Source: Siphonodentalium dalli
Taxonomy: Eukaryota; Mollusca; Scaphopoda; Gadilida; Siphonodentaliidae
DNA: 64,000 nt
Assembly: GCA_032622095.1 (NCBI GenBank)
Contig: CP136066.1
Location: 196,652,816 to 196,716,815, forward strand
Direction of reading: 5' to 3'
Part shown: positions 35,701-45,426 of the stretch, piece by piece
Layout of the letters: the number at the start of each line of letters is the position of its first letter
Numbering within the stretch: the first letter of the stretch is position 1
The notes under the pieces: generated by a model
What the model saw: only the letters and a program-made list of their open reading frames with translations
Database searches by the model: none
Told to the model about the DNA's origin: nothing
Made by a program: the position numbers and the translations under genes

Positions 35701-38232
35701 GTCCCTAAAAAAATGGTTGAAGAGACTGTTCCTAAAATACAAGTTGAAGTAACACCACCTGAAATACTAGTTGAAAAGGTTTCTGATGCCTCAGATGAGG
35801 AGACTAATCAGGAGACCCCCGCTGGAGAGAATGTCCGAGAAACATATGCTGATGAAACAGTTCCTGAGACACAAGTTGAACAGACAATTCAAGAAACTTC
35901 ACTTGATGAGCTTGTTCATGCGACAGCAGTTAAAGAAACAGTCTCTGAAACAACGGTTGATGAGACTCATCCTGAAATAATAGTTGAAGAACCAGTTCCT
36001 GAGACATCAGCGGAAAAGATGGTTCAAGAAACTCCATGTGATGAGTTGTTTCAAGATACACCAGTTGAGTCATTAGTTAAAGAAACACCAGTTGAGATGG
36101 TTCATGACACTTCAGTTCACGAGATGCCCATTGAAGAGAAGGACCGAGAAACACAAGTTGAAAAGATGGTTCCTGAGACTACAGTTGAAAAAGGCCAAGA
36201 GACATCAGTTGAAGAACTTGTTGATGACACAAGTGCAGAAATAACTGTTGAGAAATTTCAAGAGGAAGAAGTTGAGGTGGGAGCTGTTGAATCCACCGCT
36301 AGAGCAGCACCAATCTTTGATGCAGAAGCTGTGTCATCACATAAAGAAATCACTGATGAGCTGCGTGATGCATCTGGAGAGAGTTCCGACTTTGGAGAAG
36401 TTGATGATCTACGACCCCAGGAGATACCCGAGTTACTTGATTTCATCAAGAAATTAGAATCCGGAAAATCACAGGCTGAAATACTATCCGAATCATCAAG
36501 CGATGAAGAATTCCTAATCCCAGGTGAAACATACCATACACCACTCAAGAGACAGCTTGACGAAACTACAGAAAGCGTGGGAACAGCTGATGCAGATGAC
36601 GAGAATAACGACATGTTTTCTGGTTATGGTGTTGAGCGTCCAACTAGCTTGTTAACGTCTGTTGAAGATTCCACCAGGCTGTTGCCAGACAATGTTGTTT
36701 GTGACGTTATCTCACCAATGTTTGATGATCTGCAATCACCACAAGATTACGCCAAGATATCATTTGAGAAGGTCAAAGTCAGATCAATCGCTTCACGAAA
36801 CGGAATGGACAATCTGAAGAATGAATTGGATGAACTAGAGAAATATGTTGGAACTTTGGAAAACAAAATTGACAACTTTGATGTTTCCAGCCAATCGCAG
36901 GGTTCACAGAGGTCATCATTATATCTGACTGATTTGGACTCGGATTTCCTGAAATCACCGTCAGTTGAAGCGAGATCGATTGGTGACACCACGCAGGCTG
37001 ACGTGTCCCATACCAGTTTGAGTGTTGGAAACAGGGACAGAGATATATTAGAGGAATCAGACTCATCGCAAGGTTATCAGTCTATAACAAATGAGGACAC
37101 AGATAATATGGAGTTGCATCCCTTGCTTTCCGATGAAGCTGACGTTAACCGAAATTGCAATCGCGATGAAGTGAAGAAATCTGCTGAAATGTATCAACCT
37201 GCGAGTGTTGGAGAAGTTTCTACTAGAATTACTGATGAAATACCAAAAACTAAGAAGAAAAAGAAGAAAACTAAAAAGAAGATAGCAGTTGATGGCAAGG
37301 ATGAGAATGATGGCGCTGAAACAGAAAGTAAAAGAATACCAGAGCCTGCACCAGTTTCCAATACAAGTGATTGTTCCGCAGCAGGGAGGGTTTCCTCAAC
37401 CGATTCAGCTACAACTATAAAGAAGTCTTCAGTAACAGTATCGGCAAGTACAAACAAGAACAGTTCTACAATCAGCCACACTAATGTTTCTACAGGCAGC
37501 GTAGCTCGCAAACAGCTCAATCAGGAATCGGTGCAAAAATCTACTGTGGGTTCAAAGGTCACAACTGATACTGAAAGAAAATCTGAAACACAAAAGTTGA
37601 TTAACGGTATGGACAATAAGCGAAAAGTTAAAACTAAAAAGACCAAGGAATCTAAGGTTCTAGCTGATTCTATACATGCTGCGACTCTACCCGGGTCATC
37701 TGCTGGTGTTATTCCGAAGGCTGACCTTGATTCTGCAATCAGATTAGCAGAATCGGTTTTAAGTGAGAAGGAAGCTGAGTTACCTAAAGTTAAGAGCAAG
37801 CTGAGAAGCAAAGGTTCAACATCGGACGACTCGCATACAAAACCGGGAGCATCTGAGAGAATCAGACGATCTAAGCATGATGAATCTGGGAAGGGCAATA
37901 AATCTCCATCAAGCGAGACTGAGTCGAGGAAGAAGATTGAGACAAAACATGTCAAGATACCAAAAATAGACATAACGGCAGACGTTCGTGGTAGAAATGA
38001 TAACTCGCTCTCTCGTCCTATGAACGAGAATGTTGTGTCGTGTTCAGCTTTGAGGGCGGACGTTCCTTTATCGAGTAAATCTGTGGAATCTCATCGTGGT
38101 CGTACACTGACTGTGAAAAGAGAATCGCCAACTAAATCTCCAAGGAGACCGAGTACAGGTCCTCTATCAACACCCCGACGGCGACGCAGAAAGCAGAACA
38201 TCTTAGTTGTTCCAGTTAATCCTAATCGATAA
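17748..38232 (+). CDS. Giant 20.5 kb terminal exon of a repeat-rich acidic protein
   Basis: The acceptor TTCTTTAAATTTCAG ends at 17747. The first base completes the AGG codon begun at 15423-15424, so the join reads ...EVTR-PAVSLNLPG. The frame then stays open for 20,485 nt to TAA at 38230-38232, about 6,828 residues. Composition is dominated by Glu, Asp, Ser, Thr, Val and Lys; no signal peptide or membrane segment is seen. Order of landmarks: copy A of a ~115-residue domain (18494-18840); a module series with IDHxE and FWMxK motifs (19480-22710); Asp/Glu/Thr-rich linker with TADI-type repeats (22800-24550); five ~165-residue repeats (24750-27200); domain copy B (28069-28410); five 85-residue repeats (28488-29560); Ser-Pro-rich region (32170-32420); Val-Pro-Glu-Thr repeats (34040-36240); coiled coil (36801-36880); basic Arg/Ser/Pro tail. 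No enzyme domain is recognisable. A cytoskeletal, scaffold or germ-granule role would be guesswork. Automated pipelines might label it futsch-like or titin-like because of composition alone. Confidence 0.93.
18494..18840 (+). other. Duplicated domain, copy A
   Basis: Roughly 115 residues from QEVFYMSRNRRNFTVNFDLP to GSDVYLVLRDIKK. Unlike its surroundings it carries hydrophobic residues in a globular pattern: YTKDDIDHLAEYLLKLDGYI (probable helix), then EREIPDET, then VTRGSDVYLVLRDI (probable strand or helix). A second copy lies near 28069. Conservation across about 3,200 residues of disordered protein suggests a folded, functional unit. No known family is recognised. Confidence 0.6.
19489..20853 (+). 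repeat. Tandem duplication of ~229 residues in the giant exon
   Basis: Copy 1 begins at GTTCACGAGACTAAAGAAGA (19489) and copy 2 at the same string at 20176, a period of 687 nt. The copies are nearly identical apart from a 6 nt deletion in copy 2 and a few substitutions. Each carries, in order, ELRIKN(V/I)QETVLGTIDITG, LFIDHREIYLEANDK, YDKPRTLVLTV and GFWMSKD(V/L)QRMQNNDCL. More diverged copies of the same module order follow at about 21085-21370 and 21700-22190. Confidence 0.9.
23157..23250 (+). other. MDTD motif, copy 1
   Basis: Encodes DREKFLKKIVSDMDTDYHNA followed by ELMFDG. A matching segment occurs 8.7 kb downstream at 31878. The shared pattern is FLxxIVxxMDTDxHxAExMFDG, an amphipathic helix-like stretch in otherwise disordered protein. 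Confidence 0.6.
24750..27200 (+). repeat. Five tandem ~165-residue repeats
   Basis: The sequence DDTVLKAEQSNVYWYSKIWH recurs at about 24781, 25300, 25798, 26284 and 26778. The repeat unit is about 485-525 nt, always in frame. Each unit also carries DMSTRDLSVNEVGKIE-like, KKMPVKSAEAEMSSKE and GTVIRAVKINIPEEEPE segments. Length differences come from small in-frame insertions such as an extra EMSSK or VSKEEQTD. The high similarity suggests unequal crossing-over or gene conversion. Confidence 0.9.
28069..28410 (+). other. Duplicated domain, copy B
   Basis: Runs from QEVYKPKRNYRSSCIIDMSE to RGSDVYAVFRSLTKTE. Shared with copy A: the basic RN(R/Y)R start, DLPEES/DMSESNKPK, DYTxDDLxxLAxxLLxxG, S(P/T)EREIPxE, xRGSDVYxVxRxLxK. 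It sits directly before the 85-residue array. The alignment is by eye. Confidence 0.6.
28488..29560 (+). repeat. Five 85-residue tandem repeats (EIDRREEYLYGDD array)
   Basis: Units start near 28488, 28731, 28986, 29241 and 29490; the middle three are spaced exactly 255 nt. Each has EIDRREEYLYGDDTDVIKDV, RNVTQLVVDIQET, an acidic Ser/Asp stretch and ESLEDLLTNQQEEPAEVE. Units 2 and 3 differ by only about three bases. The last unit is the most diverged (NETDRREEYIEVGSNDVIEN). Confidence 0.9.
31878..31970 (+). other. MDTD motif, copy 2
   Basis: Encodes GTKDFLQQIVTEMDTDFHKA followed by EKMFDGK, then a basic and His-rich stretch (KRTKKTKTVHYTT, HEIHSHQHFESTHH). It is the partner of the motif at 23157. 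Confidence 0.6.
34040..36240 (+). repeat. Val-Pro-Glu-Thr low-complexity repeat region
   Basis: More than 700 residues are built from 8-12 residue units of the type (V)PETxVEETV, VQETPVEE and VSDTTLETVQ. A larger duplication is superposed: the segment starting PETIVGVTVPQTTVEKTVPE near 34515 recurs near 35192, a period of about 680 nt. The alternation of Val/Pro with Glu/Thr recalls the elastic PEVK segments of titin in composition only; homology is not claimed. Confidence 0.85.
35029..35184 (+). repeat. Lys-rich cassette, copy 1
   Basis: Encodes SVGEVSTRITDEIPKTKKKK and continues with KKTKKKKAVDGKDE, then ESKRIPEPTPVE. It interrupts the Val-Pro-Glu-Thr region and is repeated at 37201. The run of 11 or so lysines with one Thr could serve as a nuclear localisation signal or polyanion-binding patch (inference). 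Confidence 0.7.
36801..36880 (+). other. Short predicted coiled coil
   Basis: Encodes MDNLKNELDELEKYVGTLEN followed by KIDNF. Leu, Val and Ile fall at a/d heptad positions over about four heptads. It is the clearest oligomerisation signal in the protein. Prediction by eye. Confidence 0.5.
37201..37360 (+). repeat. Lys-rich cassette, copy 2
   Basis: Almost the same 50 residues as at 35029 (ASVGEVSTRITDEIPKTKKK..., ending ESKRIPEPAPV). The separation of about 2.17 kb and near identity suggest segmental duplication or gene conversion within the exon. Confidence 0.7.
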
Positions 38233-38479
38233 GTTTGATCTATGAGTGACGTTGAACTTAGTTTTACTATAGTGTTCCAAAAAGTTGTACATGCTGTTTA
38301 AGCTCATTTAGAAAAGTGTGATAATTTTCTGGTTTGCATTGTATATGTTTTATTGTTCATCTGGCCTGCAATACATTATGTTGCATGGGTTCAAGAGTTT
38401 TAATGCACAATAACTCATTTTTATTTCACACACATAAGATTTCAAAACATTCAATTATAAATATGTTTTCTCCTTGGAC

Positions 38480-38623
38480 AATAAAAATTGATAATGTCGA
38501 AAATGCTTACACTAAATTACAAGTTATAGTCAACATAAATTATAAGTTTGTTCAATTAAATAAAGATATATTGACCTAAATTTCAGTGTACTTTTAGCTA
38601 AAATCTTTAGAGTTTTCAATAAA
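38480..38623 (+). promoter_or_regulatory. Candidate polyadenylation signals of the giant gene
   Basis: Three AATAAA hexamers follow the stop at 38232: 38480-38485, 38559-38564 and 38618-38623. They lie 250-390 nt downstream in AT-rich sequence free of transposons, which fits a short 3' UTR. The next transposon remnant begins near 38855. Confidence 0.55.
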
Positions 38624-38854
38624 CATAGCACAACACATTTGTGTGAACTTGTTAACATTATTGCACTCGTTTGTCATACCGCAAGTAAAATTTGAACCTA
38701 CGGTTCTGATTTTACCATTGCATCACAAAAAACTCATGCAGTAGTGTTCAACCAGTTCACACGCTTGTGTCGTTCTATCTATTTATTTGATTACTAAATA
38801 CAGTCTCCCGTTCGGTTACAGCAGTATTCAATGGAATTGTATACAGATGTTGAG

Positions 38855-38985
38855 GCCTAAGCAGAATGAGGTCCCCAGAGTGTTAATTCGTGATGCTAGC
38901 CCACTGTGTGGGATAGCATCACTAAATTCACCCTCTGGGGACCTCATTCTGCAAATTACTAACACATTATTTCCAGACTTGACCT
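38855..38985 (+). mobile_element. H1 MITE, right half only
   Basis: Single hairpin 38861-38952 preceded by the inner junction GGCCTAAGCAGAATG and followed by a degraded outer end (CAAATTACTAACACATTATTTCCAGACTTG). The left half is missing. Confidence 0.7.
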
Positions 38986-39123
38986 TGGGCCCCAATTATT
39001 GTGAATGCATCACACTTGTCTAAATGCAGCTTTTTAGCCGATGGGTAAAATCTCAATATTTTTCATCAATTTATTATTTATTTCTATATTGGCTCTCAAG
39101 ATAAACCATTTTAGTCCATAGAA

Positions 39124-39573
39124 GCAAGCCTGAGTTTAGTGTGTCTGTCATTTGCAGAATGAGGTCGCTAGAGGGTGAATTTAGTGATGCTATCCCAAAT
39201 CACTAAATTCAACCTCTGGGGACCTCATTCTGCTTAGGCTTCATCCTTTCTGGAAAAATTCTTTATTATCAAGTTTCTATAGAAACTTCTTCATATAGAT
39301 TCTATTTCTTTTTTAGTTTAGTTTCTCTATAACCCCAAATTGGCAGATGACACATTGCATAATCGAGGTTCCCAATGGGTGTAAATCACAATATTCACCT
39401 TTTGGGAACTTCAATCTGAGTCTATGTCTCCAATAGCAGATGAGGCCATGCAGAATGAGGTCCCGAGAGGGTGAATTTGGTGATACTAGCCCGCTATGCG
39501 GGATAACATCACTAAATTCACCCTCTGGGGACTTCATTCTGCAAATAACAGGCACACTAAATTCAGGCTTGCA
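39124..39573. mobile_element. H1 double-hairpin MITE, best complete copy
   Basis: Ends are GCAAGCCTGAGTTTAGTGTG on the left and the inverse, CACACTAAATTCAGGCTTGC, on the right. Hairpins lie at 39154-39233 and 39450-39542. The spacer contains a further imperfect palindrome (GAGGTTCCCAATGGG ... TTTTGGGAACTTC). Confidence 0.85.
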
Positions 39574-39668
39574 TAGAATTAAATATGGTTTCCATACTTT
39601 TACCACAAGTAATTTACACAACTACTATTTTACTCTCTACTTGAAACCATCATGTCAATATATTTGGT

Positions 39669-39998
39669 TTAAAGGCCCACTTAATTTTTGAATGCCCAGA
39701 TCACATTTCACACAACATATTCCATATTATATACCATTTGGAAGAGGAATCAAAAATATATATATTCCACCGGAATACGGAACAGCTGTGGCCTGGAGTC
39801 ATAATTCACAACTAAGAGATAGAGTTATTCCGTTCCATTGAGAAATATAATGTCAGCACCTTGACAATCAACAACGTATTCACAGTTTAATCGACTAATT
39901 ATACAATGTTTTAGAGCTTCCTCTTTCAAATGGTATTTAATATGGAATATCTTGTATATAATGTGATCTGGTGATTCAAACATTAAATGGGCCTTTAA
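39669..39998. mobile_element. TTAA-flanked MITE with AGGCCCACTTAAT ends
   Basis: TTAAAGGCCCACTTAATTTT ... ATTAAATGGGCCTTTAA, 330 bp. Inner segments also pair (TTCCATATTATATACCATTT and its inverse). A related partial copy is at about 55870-56157. Confidence 0.7.
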
Positions 39999-40200
39999 CC
40001 ATTTTTAATTTTGATAACAAAATAATGAATGCCTTGTGCACAACTGATTGATAGAATTTACATGATCCACAAGATATGCGAGTCTTTCAATTAATGAGTC
40101 TCATACACCTATACAAGATTTTGTGAAATTTTATATCTCATTTCAACTTACCACCAGAAGAATAACCAGAAAATTTATGTATTTGTATTAAGGAAGAATC

Positions 40201-40460
40201 CACCTTTCATGACGGGAGCAGGGCTGGTGCAGCATTAAAGATCCTGTACCAGTGCATTCTCTTATATTTGCGAGTCTCCCATAGGGAGCCTCGCATATAT
40301 AAGAGAATGCATTGGCTTACAAGGTCAATGTAAACATTGTTAGGCCAATGTATTCTCTTATATATGCTAGTCTCCATATGGGAGACTCGCATATATAAGA
40401 GAATGCACTGGCACAGGATTTTCGCAAAATTTCAGGAAGCTCCAGTCATGAAAGGGTTAA
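40201..40460. mobile_element. Q-family MITE (Q5), left TTAA lost
   Basis: Starts at CCTTTCATGACGGGAGCAG and ends CTCCAGTCATGAAAGGGTTAA. The flanks share a longer direct repeat (TTAAG(G)AAGAATCCACCTTT on both sides), so the left end may have been altered by repair. Confidence 0.7.
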
Positions 40461-40541
40461 GAAGAATCCACCTTTTATCTATACAGGAATTTGAAAAATT
40501 TCCCACCTTGGATTTACATGTGACGATTTCTGTTCAGTCAT

Positions 40542-40760
40542 ACAGTAATGCCCTAATTAATCGACTCCTTAACCACAGCAGAATTATGGGTAACTTTTCT
40601 TTCATGATTTAGTCGGAAATATGGCTTGTTGCCATTCATCTGAAAGCTCTCCCCGAGAGCTTTCCGATGAATGGCAACAAGCCATATTTCCGACTAAATC
40701 CTGAAAAGTTACCCATAATTCTGCTGTGGTTAAGGAGTCAATTAATTAGGGCATTACTGT
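40542..40760. mobile_element. H2 hairpin MITE
   Basis: ACAGTAATGCCCTAATTAAT ... ATTAATTAGGGCATTACTGT, centre CTCTCCCCGAGAG near 40655. Almost perfect arms. Confidence 0.85.
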
Positions 40761-40893
40761 ACATGTACATATAATATATTATTAAGTGGAAGCTAGTGAC
40801 GGTTCAAGCCCATGAGTTACAAGAACAAATTTGTATAATATAAGCTCTTCAGTACTTTATTTTTATTACTGTATATTCGAGAGCATGTTTTGA

Positions 40894-41052
40894 TTAACCC
40901 TTTCTACATTGTGATACATTGATGGAAAGAGCTCTTAGAGCTCTTTCCATCAATGTATCACATTATTATATTATATATAATCAATAAATTTGAAAAATGA
41001 TCAAGGAAATATGGGTTGATACAAAAATCGGACTTGGCACTGAAAGGGTTAA
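40894..41052. mobile_element. Short TTAACCCTTTC element with a perfect palindrome
   Basis: 159 bp, ends TTAACCCTTTC and GAAAGGGTTAA. The core is a ~50 bp perfect palindrome, GTGATACATTGATGGAAAGA-GCTCT and its inverse. It has Q-like ends but a different core. Confidence 0.7.
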
Positions 41053-41136
41053 GTTTATGATGTTATAACTTTATAGTTGATTGATGACAAATTCTATAAT
41101 GCACTACATTTGTCTTTCAAACTTAACAGTTATAGC

Positions 41137-41537
41137 TTAACCCTTTACCCAACAAAACGGCCAAAACCAGCCAAATAAAGCTTCAACAGCCTAAAATATC
41201 TTCGGTCTGTCTCAATAGAACCATACAAATATGGATATCATTGGAACCGGCTCCTTGACCACATTGTGATAGTTACAGTTATGCCCTGTGCCAATGCATT
41301 CTCTGATATATGCGAGTCGACCATAGGTCGCCTCGCATATATAAGAGAATGCATTGGCCTAAAAAAAAATCTTTTTTTAACACTTTTTACCATTTTTTCT
41401 TACATTCTTTAACAATTTTATAATTTTTAATGTGTTAAGCCAATGCATTCTCTTATATATGCGAGGCGACCTATGGTCGACTCGCATATATAAGAGAATG
41501 CATTGGCACAGGGCCCTTCTGTTGGGTAAAGGGTTAA
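41137..41537. mobile_element. P-family MITE (P4)
   Basis: 401 bp, same orientation as P1 and nearly identical to it, TTAA at both ends. Confidence 0.8.
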
Positions 41538-41948
41538 TAAACATGATCAGAACACAACTTATTTCTTAGAACTCAATCTTGCTTTTGAAGGGAACCTCCA
41601 TCAGTAGCACTGAAAGGTAAAACAATAAAAAAAACTCTTAAAATTATTTTTGGACAAAAACCTTGCTTGCGTATGAAAGCGTTCACTGCTGTCCCTTGAT
41701 TGCTCAAGTGGCCTCATCAATTAAGTGTTTTGATTGGTCAGTTGCAAGTGATCATGTAATTGTGGCACACGTGTTGCCAGGACATTTCAGATGTTGTCAC
41801 TTTCACTTCTTTCTGACTGTTAGCACAAGTCTTGATAATTTCTCGGATCAAGGGGCAATCTGTTGATTTGGATGGAACATTGAACTTCGCTTTTTAAGCT
41901 GTAGAAAGTATCAGAATGTTTTACAATTTCCATCTACTCTTTTGAGGT

Positions 41949-42105
41949 ACTGTGATGCCCTAAATAATCGACTCCTTAACCACAGCAGAATTATGGATAA
42001 TATTTCAGGATTTAGTCGGAAATATGGCTTGTTGCCATTCATCGGAAAGCTCTCACTGAGAGCTTTCTGATGAATGGCAACAACCATATTTCTGACAAAA
42101 TCCTT
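41949..42105. mobile_element. H2 hairpin MITE, right arm truncated
   Basis: Left arm complete from TACTGTGATGCCCTAAATAA, centre CTCTCACTGAGAG near 42057; the right arm decays after the segment corresponding to GACTAAATCCT. Confidence 0.75.
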
Positions 42106-42197
42106 CAATGCTAAATAATGTGTACATATTTTTGTGACATCACTCATTTGAAATAGTTGTGGATATTACACTGTTACAAAGAGGCAATCCAATTGAT

Positions 42198-42312
42198 AAA
42201 TAGGGTATTACTTGGTTGCTTTGACATTATAGGCCTGATATTAGCCCTTGGTAACCTCATATCAGGCTGATATCGGGTCTAATATCAGACCAACCAAGTA
42301 ATATTCTATGAG
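42198..42312. repeat. Small palindromic repeat
   Basis: TATTACTTGGTTG and CAACCAAGTAATATT border GATATTAG / TGATATCGGGTCTAATATC segments; about 110 bp, imperfect hairpin. The sequence around it (42106-42849) shows nothing else. Confidence 0.5.
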
Positions 42313-42849
42313 TATCAGATGTCCTAACATTTTATGGCACAGCATATATTATATTATGCATATAATAAACAACCAGAATGATCAGTTAACTTCTGGGTAA
42401 TTCATATATCTTTACATTCGCATTTTCATCAAAAAATATCACGGTCATCATGTATAATTTTGAATTTTTTGCTTTGTATATATTAGTGAGATTTCCATTC
42501 TCCACTTCACTTTTGTATATTATGCCTTTGATATATTGTGGCTGAACACCTCGAGTTTATAGGTTGTTTGGAGTTATCTTTCCTGGGTTGAGTCACGAGT
42601 TAACCTTCACACGGATTTTAATTTTTATATACCTTACTCATGTTTAAATTCGTGCAGTGTTATTCAGTTTTAAATTGGCACACTTTAAATTTGCACACCT
42701 TGATGTGTGAATTCAAAACTGACAAAAATATTACCGTAATCATAATGTATCTGATAGCATGCAGTTATGATTCTTAATCATTCCTAAATGTAGATTTAAT
42801 TATTACCAGATATAAATGTGCACGGTGTGCAGATAGCTATTAATTATTT

Positions 42850-43064
42850 ACAGTAATGCTCTAATTAATCGACTCCTTAACCACATCAGAATTATGGGTA
42901 ACTTTTCAGGATTTAGTCGGAAATATGGCTTGTTGCCATTCATCGGAAAGCTCTCAGCGAGAGCTTTCAGATGAATGGCAACAAGCCATATTTCCGACTA
43001 AATCCTGAAAAGTTACCCATAATTCTGCTGTGGTTAAGGAGTCGATTAATTAGAGCATTACTGT
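42850..43064. mobile_element. H2 hairpin MITE
   Basis: ACAGTAATGCTCTAATTAAT ... ATTAATTAGAGCATTACTGT, centre CTCTCAGCGAGAG near 42957. The arms carry matching changes (GCTCT/AGAGC). Confidence 0.85.
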
Positions 43065-43167
43065 AGTTGTGAGGCTAAGTAATTCTAATACACTTGGTCT
43101 AATAATAATTACGGCATTTATCAAAATATGGGTATCACTGACATGAAATCTACTAGCAACTGATTGG

Positions 43168-43478
43168 AAGCCTGCAAATAGTTTGTCTGTAATTCGCATA
43201 ATGAGGTCCACTAAGGGTGAATTTACTAACGCTATACCACATGGCGGGCTAGCATCACCAAATTCACCCTCTGGGAACCTCATTCTGCCTAGGACTCAAC
43301 TGCAATCTGAGACCTAGGATCAGATTGAAGTTCCCCAGTTGAAGTTGAGACTTTAATATGAGACTATAGATACTTCCCAGAAGATCTAAACAGAATGAGG
43401 TCCCCAGAGGGTGAATTTTCATCACTAAATTCACCCTCTGGGGACCTCATTCTGCAAATGACAGACATGTTAGTCTGC
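43168..43478. mobile_element. H1 double-hairpin MITE
   Basis: Hairpins at 43196-43288 and 43391-43455; the second has a shortened loop. The spacer carries GATTGAAGTTCCCCAGTTGAAG, also found in the copy at 2945. Confidence 0.75.
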
Positions 43479-43887
43479 TGATTTCATAAATGTCACTTTT
43501 ACGTTTACATGTTTATCGATTAATAGACAAATCCTTTATTTTCCCAGTTTGTTTGCTAAACTCTTTTTGAGTCTTACTATTTTCGTTCAGTTCTAAATTC
43601 GCACTGAGGGGTTCTTGAAACATAGGACTTGATGAATTTAAATATGAGTTGGGTATATACATTGATATATCACTCTGGTATTTTTTTCTCTTTCAATTTT
43701 TGGCATGGCATAACATTACAATTACATATATAAGATTAGACTGCAAGATGACTTCTATTTACGAAAGACAAAATGCGCTCGATAAAGTTGTAGGCTAATG
43801 TACCCAGGAAAGGTAATTCTGTAAATGCTGGAAGTCGAGGGTTCGAGCACTTTGTGTGCATCTGCTCATCATTTTAGTGCTATCAAG

Positions 43888-44145
43888 GCAAGCCTTGAAA
43901 TAGTGTGCCTGTCATTTGCAGAATGAGGTCCTCAGAGGGTGAATTTAGTGATGCTTAACCCCACATAGTGAGTTAGCATCACCAAATTCACCCTCTGGGA
44001 ACCTCATTCTGCTGAGTTGTAAGCAGAATGAGGTCCCCAGAGGGTGAATTTGGTGATGCTAACCCGCTATGCAGGGTAGCATCACTAAATTCACCCTCTG
44101 GGGACCTCATTCTGCATATGACAGACATGCTATTTCAAGGCTTGT
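43888..44145. mobile_element. H1 double-hairpin MITE, spacer deleted
   Basis: Two hairpins, 43918-44012 and 44023-44115, are nearly adjacent (10 bp apart). The outer ends GCAAGCCTTGAAATAGTGTG and the matching CATGCTATTTCAAGGCTTG are intact, so the spacer is dispensable or was lost. Confidence 0.8.
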
Positions 44146-44689
44146 ATCAAGGATCTGCGATGTCTCTGAAAGAGAGTTGATACATGTAGCTGCTCATCCC
44201 AAATGTAGAATATGAGGTGGGGATGCTTCTGACATTTCTTGATTATTTTATAGTGTCCCAATGACGATAAATTTGTATAAAAGATTGATGGCTTGCTCTC
44301 CTATTTATTGGGCATGAGTCTATGACTCAAGATTTAGTATTTTTTCGGAAACAACGAAAAATTATGGGAAAACTGACCATGCAATCAGTCATTTACACCA
44401 CCAATGACTACATTTGATGAAATGCAGCAAAATACCGGACTACTCCTTAAGTGTAGTTGACTACCACATGGAATGGGATGAGCTTAGCTTATGTGAGTGC
44501 AGTCAGATTTACAGAGGTTTGTTTAAATTTTGGAAAAAATTCACTGATGTTTTGTCAAGTTTATTGAGATTGTCATTTTTTATTTATTTAAGTAAATATA
44601 GATTACCAATCAATAATTACAGTTATATTTCCAATCCAAAGTTCATTACAAGGTCGATCTATTTCACTGAAATGTAAGCAATACTCTTC

Positions 44690-44790
44690 ATTTTGTGATG
44701 TGATTACACAGTATAATCACATTGGAACTGATCACAAACTTCTATAAATCATGATTTTGTGTCGGTTCCAATGTTACAGCGCATCACATC
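44690..44790. repeat. Small palindromic repeat
   Basis: TTGTGATGTGATTACACAGT ... CAGCGCATCACATC, with CATTGGAACTGATCACAAA pairing with TTTGTGTCGGTTCCAATG. The rest of 44146-45420 holds no recognisable gene. Confidence 0.5.
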
Positions 44791-45426
44791 GGGAATGAAC
44801 ATTATTTATTAAAACATACATGTAGCATGAGGATATATATATATATCTATTATATCAGGATTTCAAACTTGCATATTACATTAGATGCCCTTTGTACATC
44901 TGACTGTGATGTGAGGTTGTTGCGGGTGAATGATCATAACATTTTATCTGTACACGTTTTTTTGTTTGTTTTGTGCTTAACTGTTATTATAAAATTGAGA
45001 GTTTTAAGGTGCTTTCAAATAAATTAAATTTTTCTAAAAATAAAAATATTTTCATTTTCACTAAAATCCACTTGGGGTATTAGATGTTTAAAAAGCAAGA
45101 CCTAATTGAAAGTCTGAAGGTTTCACAGGAATCAGTCAAAACGGGTATCATACATAATTGGGCAGCTTGTATTTGAAGTATATGTAAAGCCAATGTCGGC
45201 TTCGTGTTCCGCCCTGCTGTAAAATGTGAAAGTGGTGCCGTTGCCATGGAAACGGAATGTAAACAAAACAATATAGACACATTTTGAGATAAAAACTTTT
45301 CAGCAAATGGTAAAAACTAATTTAATCCCATTCTAGGACAGGAACAGACGTTGAAGATCTTTTGTTGATTATTTGTCCATTATAACCATGTTCCAATTAT
45401 TCCAGTATTAAATAAGATGCACATGT

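Noticed and set aside
34040-36240. Homology to titin PEVK
   Set aside because: Only composition is shared; no immunoglobulin or fibronectin domains are present in the window.
43780-43870. tRNA or tRNA-derived SINE (GGTTCGAGCAC resembles a B box)
   Set aside because: No A box of acceptable quality and no cloverleaf or acceptor stem could be drawn.
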